A stretch of 64,000 bases of DNA from Phycisphaerae bacterium (GTDB lineage: Bacteria; Planctomycetota; Phycisphaerae; Tepidisphaerales; Tepidisphaeraceae). The position numbers and the translations under genes were made by a program. The notes below the pieces were generated by a model. The model was given only the letters and a program-made list of their open reading frames with translations, was not told where the DNA came from and did no database searches. The DNA lies in assembly GCA_026004655.1 (NCBI GenBank), contig BPJO01000005.1, positions 1 to 64,000 on the forward strand. Reading direction: 5' to 3'. Positions 30,605 to 41,387 of the stretch are shown in pieces; within the stretch, counting starts at the first letter, position 1, and each line of letters opens with the position of its first letter.

Positions 30605-31589
30605 ATGCGTATTGACAGCCATGTTCATATCTCAGCTGTTCTGCCCGGACATGGGTCCATGTCGGCCCGACTGAGTGGATCCATCCCGTTCAAGTTTCTC
30701 CGATGGAGGTTTGATATCGGTTCGATCGACGAATCGAGTGATCAAAGGTTGGAAGCGCTGTTGGTAGGACAGTTAAACGCGTGCGACCGACTGGATGCTG
30801 CGGTCGTTCTGGCCTTTGACGCGGTGTACGACCGTCACGGTCGTCGGGACGAGCAAAATACGCATCTGTTCGTCGAGAATGACTATGTCATGACTCTAGC
30901 CCGGAAGCATCCGAAAGTGCTTTTTGGGGCATCGATTCATCCGTATCGAAAAGACGCGATCGAGGAGCTCGAGCGATGTGTGAAAGGCGGAGCGGTCCTG
31001 GTCAAATGGTTGCCGATTACCCAAGGCATCGATCCGTCATCCCCCTTTGTGTTACCCCGTTTTATGAGGCTTTGGCTCATTTCCGCATTCCTCTGCTATC
31101 TCACACCGGTGGGGAAAAGATGCTTCCCAATCTGAAACGGTCATGCCGATCCGACATTGCTGTTACCGGCAGTTCGACGGGGGGGTAACGGTCATCGCTG
31201 CCCATTGCGGGACGCGGTCCGGGTTTTCAGAATCCGATTACTTGGATACGTTCGTAAGAATGGCGCTTGAGCACGAGCGTTTTTATGGGGACAGTTCGGC
31301 TCTGAATCTTCCGACCCGTTGGCACGCGTATGAACCGATCCTGAATGATCCACGGGTGCGACAGAAAATCATTCACGGGAGTGATTGGCCGGTCCTGCCT
31401 ATCCCCCCTCTCGGTCGGTTGGGAGGGGATAAAACGTTCGAATTGCTCGATGAATCGAATTGGTTAAAACGAGATATTCTCATCAAAGAAGCGTTAGGAC
31501 TGGATGAGACGGATTTGTGTCGTGGGGCGACGATCTTGCGTATTGACCAACGGGATTCATTTATGCTCGAATCGTCCGTCAGGTCCTAA
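30605..31589 (+). CDS. amidohydrolase-family (TIM-barrel) metal-dependent hydrolase, frameshifted near 31040-31170
   Basis: MRIDSHVHIS; PKVLFGASIHPYRKDAIEELERC; second ORF VIAAHCGTRSG...IIHGSDWPVLP. Confidence 0.75.
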
Positions 31590-32540
31590 TTCCTGAACAA
31601 ACTCCTTGTCGAGCCAATTTTTCTGATTCGAATCCTGTTTGAGAAAGGCGTCGAGAAACGCGACCGAAGACTTGACTATCAGGTCTGCATATTTGCGTCC
31701 CATGATTCCTCGACCGGTGAACATCATGTGGTCACCATCCTGAAAAACGACCAGATACTGGTTCGATGCTCGGATCTGTTGGTAAGGCAACGTTCGGTCT
31801 TCGGGCTTTAAATCGGGTTGAACCGGGGAGGTATCTTTTGTTCCGGTCATGTGAAAGATCGGGATCCGGATTTTTTCAAACTCCCGGGGGTTTTTGTCGG
31901 AAGGGGGAGACGGACTCATCACGATGGCGCAGGTGATTCGAGGATCCGCAGTATTGAGAGTCTTGTTACCGATCGTTCGAGTTTGTCCGGCAACGGCGAG
32001 GGTCGTATAGGCGCCGAATGAATGCCCGGTCATCGAGATTCGGGACAGGTTCATCTTCTTGTGAAGGATGTGAGAACCGGATGAATCTAGCTCTTGAAGA
32101 TGATCGAGAACAAAATGAATGTCTTGAATCCGGTTAAGCAGTTGTTGAGCATTCGCAGCCGATATCAGCCGGGAAATCCCATCGGGTCGACCTTGCCAGA
32201 CCGACACATCGCTACCAGGATGTTGGACGGCAATAACAATATAACCGTTTTGTGCCCAACGACTTAGAATCGATTGTGCGATTTCGCGTGATCCTCCTAG
32301 TCCGTGAGAATACAAAACGACCGGTAAGGGATTTTTCTCTGAAAGTTCTTGTGGACAGTATATTTTGACCGGAACCGTGCGGTCACGCGTAGGGTCTTTC
32401 CAGTCTTCTAGCAACGTTTGAACCGGTCCTGCCCACACGGGCGATAGACCGCTTCCGATCCACCCCAACCACAGGATCCTGAACAGAGAACGAAAGCTTA
32501 TGGACATTGATTGAGTGCTCCAAAAATGAAACGCGGTCAC
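31557..32540 (-). CDS. secreted alpha/beta hydrolase (dienelactone-hydrolase/chlorophyllase-like)
   Basis: LPVVLYSHGLGGSREIAQS; ISMTGHSFGAYTTLAVAG; FQDGDHMMFTG. Confidence 0.82.
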   Translation of the reverse strand: MTAFHFWSTQSMSISFRSLFRILWLGWIGSGLSPVWAGPVQTLLEDWKDPTRDRTVPVKIYCPQELSEKNPLPVVLYSHGLGGSREIAQSILSRWAQNGYIVIAVQHPGSDVSVWQGRPDGISRLISAANAQQLLNRIQDIHFVLDHLQELDSSGSHILHKKMNLSRISMTGHSFGAYTTLAVAGQTRTIGNKTLNTADPRITCAIVMSPSPPSDKNPREFEKIRIPIFHMTGTKDTSPVQPDLKPEDRTLPYQQIRASNQYLVVFQDGDHMMFTGRGIMGRKYADLIVKSSVAFLDAFLKQDSNQKNWLDKEFVQELGPDGRFEHK

Positions 32541-32566
32541 GAGCAGGATATTGTCAGGACCGACGA

Positions 32567-33352
32567 TTAGTTGTTGTAAGGCGCGATCCCGTCAGGAGTT
32601 ACCAGAAAAATACGGTCCGTGACCTGATGGGGCATCGTACGATAGTCTTGCTGAACTTGTGACCGGAGTCGTCCGATCGTCTCGGTGTCACTTTTAAAGC
32701 ACAACAAAATATCACGGTTGGGGATCGCTGCGGCAAACGGACTGCCCAACGGTTCACGCAATGCTGCGTGTAAAGAGGGAAGGAGCAACCGAGTGGCATC
32801 AAAACCGTCGAGTGTTTGAAACAGGATCAGGTTCACTGCCCCGTTTTCGTCCTGAGCGGTATGGGCCTGAAGTGTCTGGCTACGGGATACCAGATTTTGT
32901 AAACAAACCTCGTGCAACTGTTCCATGGAGATCGACCATTTCTGCAAAACTTCATTCGGCAGATACGCGATCGTCCGGTCCCCGTCGAGCACGTAGGTAA
33001 CGGATAATCCCTCGATCAATGATTGAGTGATGATGTTGGATTTTCGCAGCTCGGCCAGTTCCGATGCGACAACCATCGGCATCAGACGGTCCTTGATTTC
33101 TTCAAAGGTTGCAAACCGATCGGGCGTGCCTTCGCTGTCTCGAAGCAATTCCACAGCCCATCGTTCGACATGATGTCTCAACTGGTCAGGCGCCAACTGA
33201 TACATCCGATAGAGATTTTCCAAAGACGCGGTTCTCCCATTCAGACGCAAAGAAAACGATTGTTCTGCTCGGGCGATTTTGACCAACGGAAATCTCGCCC
33301 GGACGATCTGGATCACCTGTTGGGAGAATTGCTCGCGGGTTACATCCGACAT
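32567..33352 (-). CDS. DUF1444/YtpQ-like protein
   Basis: VIAYLPNE-type DRTIAYLPNEVLQKW; NRDILLCFKSDTE; RIFLVTPDGI. Confidence 0.65.
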   Translation of the reverse strand: MSDVTREQFSQQVIQIVRARFPLVKIARAEQSFSLRLNGRTASLENLYRMYQLAPDQLRHHVERWAVELLRDSEGTPDRFATFEEIKDRLMPMVVASELAELRKSNIITQSLIEGLSVTYVLDGDRTIAYLPNEVLQKWSISMEQLHEVCLQNLVSRSQTLQAHTAQDENGAVNLILFQTLDGFDATRLLLPSLHAALREPLGSPFAAAIPNRDILLCFKSDTETIGRLRSQVQQDYRTMPHQVTDRIFLVTPDGIAPYNN

Positions 33353-33452
33353 CGAACCGATTCTAGCAACCCGTACGGACTTGCGAAACACAAATTGATC
33401 GAAGGGGGGGCATTCCCTAGTTTTAGGGTGGGGAAATGGGATTTTTCAACGC

Positions 33453-34403
33453 GTGTCATCCGATGGTAAAGATTGTTCGGACACTGAGTATGATAGGGGT
33501 GTGAATAATCGATCATCTGTCTATGCTGCTGCCGAAGCGATCTGTCGGGAACATGCCAAGAGTTTCTATTTTGCTTCGCATTTTCTGACAGAGCACAAGA
33601 AGCGTCATGCCTGCGCGGTTTACGCGTTTTGCCGGCTTTTGGATGACACGGTGGATCAATCCGACTCGGGTGAGCAACAAAAGCAGCGTCTGGAAATGTT
33701 CGAAGACCTGTTGGACCGTTGTTACGACGGAAAACTCGATCACGATTCGACACCGAACGGTTTTGCGTTACAGGCGTTTTCGATGACGGTGAGGGAATGC
33801 CGAATTCCCCGAAGACTTTTCCATGAACTCGTCGAAGGGTGTCGGATGGATCTGACCATTCGACGTTATCCGGACTGGAAATCCCTTGAACGTTATTGTT
33901 ATCACGTCGCCGGGGTGGTGGGGTTGATCATGTGTTACGTGTTCGACCTGTCGGAGTCGTTGGCGCATCAGCAAGCCGTTGGGATGGGCAACGCGATGCA
34001 ATTAACCAATATTCTGAGGGACGTGGGGGAAGATGCCGATCGGGGCAGGATTTATCTTCCCCAGGACGAGATGAAACAATTCGGGGTACAAGAATCAGAC
34101 ATTCTGAGCAAAAATCCGACACCGGCTTTCAAGGCGTTGATACGATTTCAAATCGACCGGGCCAGACAGTTGTATCGACAAGCCAGTCGGGGTTTGTGCG
34201 AACTGCCCGGCGACGGATCGAGACAGACGGCGTGTGTCATGGCAAGCGTTTATAGCGGAATCCTACACGCCATTGAAAAGCAGGATTACGACGTGTTCTC
34301 ACAACGCGCTCATTTAGGATTAATCGATAAGCTTAAACGACTCGGACCCGCGATGAGACTGTCACGACTGGAATATGCTGATGGGTTGCCCGATGTTTTT
34401 TGA
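33453..34403 (+). CDS. squalene/phytoene synthase family protein (start may be GTG ~33501)
   Basis: HAKSFYFASHFL, YAFCRLLDDTVD, GNAMQLTNILRDVGEDADRGRIYLPQDEM. Confidence 0.92.
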   Translation: MSSDGKDCSDTEYDRGVNNRSSVYAAAEAICREHAKSFYFASHFLTEHKKRHACAVYAFCRLLDDTVDQSDSGEQQKQRLEMFEDLLDRCYDGKLDHDSTPNGFALQAFSMTVRECRIPRRLFHELVEGCRMDLTIRRYPDWKSLERYCYHVAGVVGLIMCYVFDLSESLAHQQAVGMGNAMQLTNILRDVGEDADRGRIYLPQDEMKQFGVQESDILSKNPTPAFKALIRFQIDRARQLYRQASRGLCELPGDGSRQTACVMASVYSGILHAIEKQDYDVFSQRAHLGLIDKLKRLGPAMRLSRLEYADGLPDVF

Positions 34404-34478
34404 ATGAATCGAAGGTTCGGACGGATGATATCCGCATGATTCGGATATACTCGTGTGGGTAAAAGAAAGGAACAATCA

Positions 34479-34961
34479 ATGCCCAAAAGTTATGCTGCAG
34501 CTCCGTCGATGAAGATCGACCCGACAAAAAAATACGTGGCAACGATCGAAACCAATCGAGGAAAAATTGTGTTAGACCTGTTCGCGGACCGGGCACCGGT
34601 GACCGTGAATAATTTCGTTTTTTTGGCCCGCGAAGGATTTTATAACGGGTTGAAGTTCCATCGTGTGATTGCTGACTTTATGATCCAAGGGGGTTGTCCG
34701 TGGGGAACCGGAACGGGTGGTCCGGGGTATAAATGGGCTGACGAGAAATCGGCTTTGGACATCAAACACCGTAAAGGCAGCCTAAGCATGGCCAATGCGG
34801 GTCCGAACACCAACGGCAGTCAGTTTTTCATCACTCACGTTGAAACCGATTGGTTGAACGGTAAACACGCCGTCTTCGGGCAGGTCCGTGAAGGTCAGGA
34901 CGTGGTCGATACCACCCAGCAGGGGGACCTCATCCGATCGATCACAATTACCGAATCCTGA
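34479..34961 (+). CDS. cyclophilin-type peptidyl-prolyl cis-trans isomerase
   Basis: [46 protein letters not shown]. Confidence 0.95.
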   Translation: MPKSYAAAPSMKIDPTKKYVATIETNRGKIVLDLFADRAPVTVNNFVFLAREGFYNGLKFHRVIADFMIQGGCPWGTGTGGPGYKWADEKSALDIKHRKGSLSMANAGPNTNGSQFFITHVETDWLNGKHAVFGQVREGQDVVDTTQQGDLIRSITITES

Positions 34962-35005
34962 TGGCTTGGTGTCTGAATCGGTGATCCGTTTGGAATCAAA
35001 TCTGT

Positions 35006-35389
35006 TTAGGCCATGGGCAGACGGGAAGGGTGGTCGATCTGCTCGGTGATGGTGTTGGACTGGTTGAGGATCAGTACGCGGGCTTTATGGGAGTCGATCT
35101 CCGATTCGTTGACCCAGTCAAAAGCCATGATAATGACACGATTACCGACCCGAGTAAGTCTCGCGGCTGCACCGTTGATACCGATGACGCCGCTCCCTGC
35201 TTCTCCGGGAATGATGTAGGTTTCGAACCGGTTTCCGTTTTCACAATCGGCAATCAAAACGGCTTCGTTCGGTCGCAATCCTGCTGCAGCAAGCAAACGG
35301 GTGTCGATCGTGACACTGCCATGATAATTGACATCCGTGAAGGTCACACGGGCCTGATGAAGTTTGGCGCGGAGCAGCTTGCGAAACAT
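35006..35389 (-). CDS. panD: aspartate 1-decarboxylase
   Basis: LLRAKLHQARVT, NYHGSVTIDTRLL, GSGVIGINGAAARL. Confidence 0.95.
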   Translation of the reverse strand: MFRKLLRAKLHQARVTFTDVNYHGSVTIDTRLLAAAGLRPNEAVLIADCENGNRFETYIIPGEAGSGVIGINGAAARLTRVGNRVIIMAFDWVNESEIDSHKARVLILNQSNTITEQIDHPSRLPMA

Positions 35390-35586
35390 GGGGAATGGAT
35401 TCTAACACAAACCACGGGTTTGGCTATGAATCGTCAGTTCTGTCCCCGGCAATTGGTTCAAAACCGTTGTTCGGAAGTCCACCTGTCCGGGTTCATGGAC
35501 TTGCCAAAACGGGCTGGGTGCTTTTCAATATCCGACCCGGTTTTCCTGCTGTGGGGTAGGAAACGGTTTCGGCAAGTGGAGACCCC

Positions 35587-36453
35587 ATGTCGCTTCAAGT
35601 TTGGATTGACGGACAATATTTCAACAAGGAAGACGCCAAAATCAGCGTCTTCGACCACGGACTTTTATACGGTGACGGGGTCTTTGAAGGGATTCGTGTC
35701 TATTCGGGAAAGATTTTTGAGTGCAAGGCTCACCTTCAACGTCTTTACGATTCTGCCAAAGCCATCCGTCTGACGATCCCCTATACGCCTGACGAGCTCG
35801 AAAAGGCGATACAGGAAACCATCCGCATCAACCGGTTCGAAGATTGCTATATTCGGTTGGTGGTGACGCGGGGAACGGGCACGCTCGGGTTGGATCCCAA
35901 TCGGTGTCCTCGGGCCAGTGTCATCATCATTGCGGATTCAATCCGGCTATATCCGCAGGAAATGTATGAGAAAGGGATGTCTGTCATCACGTCGTCGGTG
36001 ATGCGCAATCACCCCAACGCGCTGAGCCCCCGGATCAAAAGCTTGAACTATCTGAACAATATCCTGGCCAAGATCGAAGCGATCGATGCGGGGGTCCCCG
36101 AAGCCATCATGCTCAACCCCGAGGGTTATGTCGCCGAGTGTACCAGCGACAACATTTTCATCATCCGTCGGGGGGTGGTTTACACCCCACCGGTCTCCGA
36201 CGGGGCTCTGGAAGGCGTGACCCGGTCGGTCATTATGAACCTTTGTCAGTCCAGCTTCATTCCGATCCAGGAAAAGCGGATCGAGCGTCATGATCTTTAT
36301 ATCGCCGATGAATGTTTTCTGACCGGTACAGCCGCCGAGGTCATTCCGGTTACCCGGATCGACGGACGCCAGGTCGGTTCGGGAAAACCCGGTCCGATTA
36401 CCCAAAAATTGCTCGAAGCCTTCCATAAGTTCGTTCGACTGATCGAAAACTGA
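35587..36453 (+). CDS. ilvE: branched-chain amino acid aminotransferase
   Basis: VFDHGLLYGDGVFEGIRVYSGKIF; RIKSLNYLNNILAKIEA; GYVAECTSDNIFII. Confidence 0.95.
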   Translation: MSLQVWIDGQYFNKEDAKISVFDHGLLYGDGVFEGIRVYSGKIFECKAHLQRLYDSAKAIRLTIPYTPDELEKAIQETIRINRFEDCYIRLVVTRGTGTLGLDPNRCPRASVIIIADSIRLYPQEMYEKGMSVITSSVMRNHPNALSPRIKSLNYLNNILAKIEAIDAGVPEAIMLNPEGYVAECTSDNIFIIRRGVVYTPPVSDGALEGVTRSVIMNLCQSSFIPIQEKRIERHDLYIADECFLTGTAAEVIPVTRIDGRQVGSGKPGPITQKLLEAFHKFVRLIEN

Positions 36454-36516
36454 TGTATCGAAAGCCGATGTGTTGACCGGCATGTCATCGGTCTGTCAGG
36501 CCAAGGACGTAAAGGA

Positions 36517-37284
36517 GTGCAAATGCCCGGCGAGACGGAACTGCACCGAACGCTCAAGACCGAGGCTTGCCGATGGTTATATCGACAAGGGTATCGGTGC
36601 GTGGCTGCGGAGGTGTCGGTCAGACCAGTGGGGATCATCGATGCGGTGGGAACAGGCGTTTTTGGACCTTCGACGAATCACCAAGGTGTGCGACGTTCGT
36701 TACATCAAACCTGTTTTGTCGAGTGCAAGGTTTCCCGATCCGACTTTCAGAGGGACTTGACACGTCCGTCTCAAAGACAACTGTGTCTTCTGGAACGACA
36801 AACCAATCGTCGGTCAGGTCGCAGGCTTCGACAGACGTTGGGACTGGGTAAGTTTGACGCCTGTTTGCTTCAACCGATGGCGAATCTGCATTATGTGCTT
36901 GCGCCGTCGGGATTAATCCAGAAGAAGGACTTGCCACCGAGATGGGGATTGCTCAGTTGGTGTCCGAGCGGGATCCGTGTGGTGGTACGGGCGGTCTGGC
37001 AAGAGAGCGAAAACGGGGGTTATGTCGAATCCGCAATCGCCCGAACACTGACCAATGACATTTTCCGCGCAGGGGAACGTGCGTTGTCGAGCCTGAACCG
37101 GGAGCTGATGAAACAACAACAGGACTTGGCGGAGAAGATTCGAGCCCTGTCACCGGTGTTGTCCGATCCTTTACCACGTGGTGTTGGGGATGCCGCTGGT
37201 ATTACGCCGCTTCCGTCCGGTATCGGGTGGGAGGATGATACCGATGAATGGCTTGGTCCAATTGACCCGACCGAGCCCGAATAA
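36517..37284 (+). CDS. MmcB-like / PD-(D/E)XK-type putative nuclease
   Basis: Spacing E-L-H...IIDAVG...CFVECKVSRSDFQRD resembles a D...ExK core. Confidence 0.55.
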   Translation: MQMPGETELHRTLKTEACRWLYRQGYRCVAAEVSVRPVGIIDAVGTGVFGPSTNHQGVRRSLHQTCFVECKVSRSDFQRDLTRPSQRQLCLLERQTNRRSGRRLRQTLGLGKFDACLLQPMANLHYVLAPSGLIQKKDLPPRWGLLSWCPSGIRVVVRAVWQESENGGYVESAIARTLTNDIFRAGERALSSLNRELMKQQQDLAEKIRALSPVLSDPLPRGVGDAAGITPLPSGIGWEDDTDEWLGPIDPTEPE

Positions 37285-37657
37285 AGACAGCCCGTTGGGG
37301 TAGAAACTGTCGGATCAGTCGTTGGGTCTGTTCGGTGGGAATCGTTTCACAAGCGATGACAACTTCTTCACCACTGGTTCGGATCGGTAAAACGCGGTGT
37401 TGGTGGACGACTTGTCGAGGCAACAAATTGACCACTTGCGCATCGATGCCCACCTCTTGGAGGTCGACTTCCGTGGTTTCGGATTCGATCTGTCGAATCC
37501 AAGCTTTCCAGACATGTTCCGGACGGACGAGTCCGAGGGATAGAGCAACATCCCCAAATCGTTGGCGGGTCGATTTCTGCTCCTGTAAAATGTCTTCCAC
37601 GTCGTGAGTCGAAAGCGGAACGATTTCCTGAAGCCATTGTCCGATTCGTCGATGCAT
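37202..37657 (-). CDS. stand-alone GspE N-terminal (MshEN-type) domain protein
   Basis: 151 aa; STRQRFGDVALSLGLVRPEHV...; NLLPRQVVHQHRVLPIRTSGEEVVIAC; no ATPase domain. Confidence 0.7.
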   Translation of the reverse strand: MHRRIGQWLQEIVPLSTHDVEDILQEQKSTRQRFGDVALSLGLVRPEHVWKAWIRQIESETTEVDLQEVGIDAQVVNLLPRQVVHQHRVLPIRTSGEEVVIACETIPTEQTQRLIRQFLPQRAVFIRARSGQLDQAIHRYHPPTRYRTEAA

Positions 37658-37804
37658 CTTCCCTACCTCTTTTCAAAATCGTGATTTACGTCAAAATGAA
37701 AGATACGATTCGGAACCGTTCGCGACAGGAAAAGATTCGGGCGAACTGGAAATAAAAAGGCTCGGATGTGAATCTGTACAGGTTATGATGGGTGAGGAAC
37801 GAGT

Positions 37805-38572
37805 GTGCGAATCGTCAATTATAACATCCTGGATGGTGGGGTCGGACGGGCAGACCCGCTAGGCGAAGTCATTCAAGCCCAAAAGGCCGATGTGGTGGTG
37901 TTGGTTGAAGCCGATGAAGACGAGGTGATAGACCGTCTGGCCAAACGATTCAAGATGGACCGGATTGTCGCTCCGGGGCATGGACATCGTTTGGCGATCC
38001 TGTCGCGATGGGCAATTCGAGAGACGATCAATCATTCTTTGATTCACCCCGATGCCCCGCGAAGTTGCTGTGAAGCGGTGATCTGTTTACAGAACGGAAC
38101 CGAATTACCCGTGATCGGGCTTCATTTGCACCCCGGTGCCCGAGAATCGGACGAAAAGACACGTCAACAAGAGATGGCTTGCGTAATGAGGATCACCCAC
38201 GATTATCGGAGCCAGAATCGACCTCATCTGCTAGTGGGAGACCTGAACAGCAACTCGCCGGTCCAACAGATCGACCCGTCCCGATGCCAATCCTCGACGC
38301 GACAAGCTTGGCAGGACAACGGTGGAGATCTACCCCGAAGGGTCGTTCAAAACCTGCTCGAACATGGATATATCGATACACTTGAATGTGTTCGACCTGA
38401 CCAAGCCCGAACCTTGGCTACCTTTACCACCCATAAACCGGGTCAACGGGTAGATTTCATCTTCAGTTACGCCATTGATCCATCGAAGATCGTCGATGCG
38501 TGGGTCGAGCAGGATCGACTCGCGACATATGCTTCGGATCATTATCCCGTCGGGGCAGAGATTCATGTCTGA
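37805..38572 (+). CDS. endonuclease/exonuclease/phosphatase family protein
   Basis: RIVNYNILDGG, VIGLHLHP, LLVGDLNSNSP, VDFIFSY, ASDHYPVGAEI. Confidence 0.9.
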   Translation: MRIVNYNILDGGVGRADPLGEVIQAQKADVVVLVEADEDEVIDRLAKRFKMDRIVAPGHGHRLAILSRWAIRETINHSLIHPDAPRSCCEAVICLQNGTELPVIGLHLHPGARESDEKTRQQEMACVMRITHDYRSQNRPHLLVGDLNSNSPVQQIDPSRCQSSTRQAWQDNGGDLPRRVVQNLLEHGYIDTLECVRPDQARTLATFTTHKPGQRVDFIFSYAIDPSKIVDAWVEQDRLATYASDHYPVGAEIHV

Positions 38573-38942
38573 TCGGTTCACTGGATCCCCACGATCGCTG
38601 TGGTCCGCTTTGATGTGTGCGGGCCGGGGAATAAACCAACTCCTCAGACAGGAAAGAAATCCCCGAATTTTATTCATTTTCGGGGCAATCACCGTTGTCC
38701 TGGGCATAGTCCTGGGTCTGAAACTTATCGAGTGGACAATCGTTATTCTGTGTATCGGGCTTGTGGGGGTAACCGAAACCCTCAACTCAGCCATCGAACG
38801 AACCGTCGATCATACCTCAACCGAACCACATCCTTTGGCGCGTCAAGCCAAGGACATCGCAGCCGGGGCATCGTTATTGGCGGTCCTGACGGCAGGGACC
38901 GTCGGGTTGATTCTGTTTCTTCCCAAGCTCCTCGCCCTTTAA
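38565..38942 (+). CDS. dgkA: diacylglycerol kinase
   Basis: RGINQLLRQERNPRI; GVTETLNSAIERTVD; ARQAKDIAAGASLLA. Confidence 0.93.
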   Translation: MSDRFTGSPRSLWSALMCAGRGINQLLRQERNPRILFIFGAITVVLGIVLGLKLIEWTIVILCIGLVGVTETLNSAIERTVDHTSTEPHPLARQAKDIAAGASLLAVLTAGTVGLILFLPKLLAL

Positions 38943-38970
38943 ACCCCAAACGGTTATCCTTTGAATCATC

Positions 38971-39567
38971 ATGAATCGAACGGCTTCATTATCCCGAAAA
39001 ACCAAAGAAACCGATATCCAACTGACCCTCAACCTCGACGGTCAAGGAACAAGCCAGATCCACACCGGCGTCGGCTTTTTCGATCATATGCTCGACCTAC
39101 TGAGCCGACACGCTTTAATCGATTTGGAGGTTCAAGCCCAAGGCGACTTACAAGTCGATCAGCATCACACCGTCGAAGACGTCGGGATCTGTCTCGGTCA
39201 AGCCTTGGAAAAGGCGCTGGGGGACAAAAAAGGGATTTACCGTTACGGTTGGGCAATGGTTCCGATGGACGAATCGCTGGCACAAGTGGCGCTGGATTTA
39301 TCCGGAAGACCGGCGCTGGTATTCCAGGTCAACTTCAGCTCCCCCTTGATCGGGGATTTTGCGTCTGAACTGGTCCGGGAGTTTTTCCAGGCCTTGTCGA
39401 ACAACGCTCGAATGAATCTGCACATCCACGTTCCCTACGGTCGTAATTCGCACCACATTGGTGAGGCGATTTTCAAATCATTCGCCAAGGCGTTGCGACA
39501 AGCGGTCAGCATCGACGAGCGAGCAAAAAACCAGATTCCTAGCACCAAAGGGTCTTTAATTGAGTGA
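38971..39567 (+). CDS. hisB: imidazoleglycerol-phosphate dehydratase
   Basis: [60 protein letters not shown]. Confidence 0.97.
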   Translation: MNRTASLSRKTKETDIQLTLNLDGQGTSQIHTGVGFFDHMLDLLSRHALIDLEVQAQGDLQVDQHHTVEDVGICLGQALEKALGDKKGIYRYGWAMVPMDESLAQVALDLSGRPALVFQVNFSSPLIGDFASELVREFFQALSNNARMNLHIHVPYGRNSHHIGEAIFKSFAKALRQAVSIDERAKNQIPSTKGSLIE

Positions 39568-39668
39568 TCATACATGTTTGAAATACAAATGGTTATGAAA
39601 ATTTTTCGATTTCATAGCCGGTTTCCCTCCGTGCCCGAACCTCGCCCGCAAGCTATGATCAGCCTGTT

Positions 39669-40319
39669 ATGATGATCAGTTTATTAGCCAACGACCCTCG
39701 ACAGTATTTCGCGATCCTTATTGTCGTTATCATCAGCATTATTCTGCACGAGCTGGCGCACGGCTGGGTGGCTGTCAAATTGGGGGATCCTACTCCGATC
39801 GAAAGCGGACACCTCAATACCCTCAACCCGTTGGTTCATATGGGAGTATTTTCGTTGATCCTGTTGGCAGTGGTGGGGATCGCCTTTGGCGCTATGCCGA
39901 TTAATCCCTCGCGTCTTCGTGGTCGGTATGCCGAATCCCTGGTGGCTGTGGCAGGACCTGCAATGAACTTGTTGTTGGCTATTGTGGGGACCGTCGGATT
40001 GGGGCTTTGGATACGTATGGGGGGAGTCGATCCGCAAAGCCCGGTTCAGGACAATGCCAGACTATTGCTTCAGACGTTTGGGATATTCAATTTTGCCCTG
40101 ATGTTGTTCAACCTACTTCCCGTTCCTCCGTTGGACGGGTCACGGATTTTGGCGAACCTATTCCCCGCCTACCGGAATCTTCTGAACTCTCAGATGGCCC
40201 AAGGGTTTATGATCGCGATATTTTTTGCCCTGTTCCTGGGAGGCGCACAATTCATCTTTAGTGCCTCGTACGCGATGTGGAGCGGGATGATCGGTTGGGT
40301 TGCCGATATCGGACATTAA
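39669..40319 (+). CDS. site-2 protease family (M50) membrane metalloprotease
   Basis: IISIILHELAHGWVAVKLGDPTP; FNLLPVPPLDGSRIL. Confidence 0.92.
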   Translation: MMISLLANDPRQYFAILIVVIISIILHELAHGWVAVKLGDPTPIESGHLNTLNPLVHMGVFSLILLAVVGIAFGAMPINPSRLRGRYAESLVAVAGPAMNLLLAIVGTVGLGLWIRMGGVDPQSPVQDNARLLLQTFGIFNFALMLFNLLPVPPLDGSRILANLFPAYRNLLNSQMAQGFMIAIFFALFLGGAQFIFSASYAMWSGMIGWVADIGH

Positions 40320-40325
40320 ACATGA

Positions 40326-41387
40326 TTATTCCAATTCGGCTAGGACCGCTTGGGTGACTTGTTGCGTGGAAGCTGTTCCGCCGAGGTCGCGGGTGTGATT
40401 TTTTGGATCAGAGACGACTTTTCGACAGGCCTGATCGATCGCCCGTGCGGCTTGGGGCTGGTTCAGAAAATCCAGCATCATCGCGACGGAAAGGAACGTG
40501 GCGATGGGATTCGCGTATCCTTTGCCGGCGATGTCCGGAGCACTACCGTGGACGGGTTCGAACATGCTGGCTGCCTGACGAGTGGGGTTGAGATTGCCCG
40601 AAGCCGCCATTCCCATTCCTCCCTGAATGGCAGCCCCTAGGTCGGTCAGAATATCTCCGAACATGTTCGTTGTGACCATGACATCGTACCGTTGAGGTTG
40701 GGTCACCATATACATGGTGCACGCATCAACATGGTCGTAGGAGGTCTCAATACCGGGGTATTCGTTGGCCAGTTCTTCAAATACGCGCATCCACAGATTG
40801 TGGGCGTAACGAAGCACATTCGTTTTGGCAACAAGAGTCACTTTTTTCCGACCAAATTGTTTGGCATATTCAAACGCATACCGGATCGTACGTTCCACCC
40901 CGTGACGGGTGGTGACCTCGATCTGATTGGCGACCTCGTGGGCAGTGCCTTTGTATAGAAATCCCCCGTTTTGACAGTACAACCCTTCGGTATTTTCGCG
41001 AACGATCACCATGTCAAACGGGTCTTTCCGGGCCAACGGGGTCGGAACCCCCGGCAACAGACGAGTCGGACGAAGGTTGATGTACTGATCCAGTTCGAAA
41101 CGCATTTTCAGGAGAATGTCCGTTTCGATCAGTCCTTGAGGAATCAGCTTGTTGCCGCGAGGATCTGCCCCGACAGCTCCGAAGAGAATCGCGTCATGGG
41201 CTGCCAGCTCCTTCAATGCCGAATCCGGGAGGGTGATTTTGGTCTGCAGGTAATACTCCGCACCGAAAGGGTAATCGGTCCGGTCGTATTTGAAACCAAA
41301 CTTCCGGGCAGCCGCGTCTAGGACTTTGATTCCCTCGGCAACCACCTCTTTACCCACAAAATCGCCTGGCATGACCGCAATTTTCAT
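40326..41387 (-). CDS. leuB: 3-isopropylmalate dehydrogenase family
   Basis: [49 protein letters not shown]. Confidence 0.92.
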   Translation of the reverse strand: MKIAVMPGDFVGKEVVAEGIKVLDAAARKFGFKYDRTDYPFGAEYYLQTKITLPDSALKELAAHDAILFGAVGADPRGNKLIPQGLIETDILLKMRFELDQYINLRPTRLLPGVPTPLARKDPFDMVIVRENTEGLYCQNGGFLYKGTAHEVANQIEVTTRHGVERTIRYAFEYAKQFGRKKVTLVAKTNVLRYAHNLWMRVFEELANEYPGIETSYDHVDACTMYMVTQPQRYDVMVTTNMFGDILTDLGAAIQGGMGMAASGNLNPTRQAASMFEPVHGSAPDIAGKGYANPIATFLSVAMMLDFLNQPQAARAIDQACRKVVSDPKNHTRDLGGTASTQQVTQAVLAELE

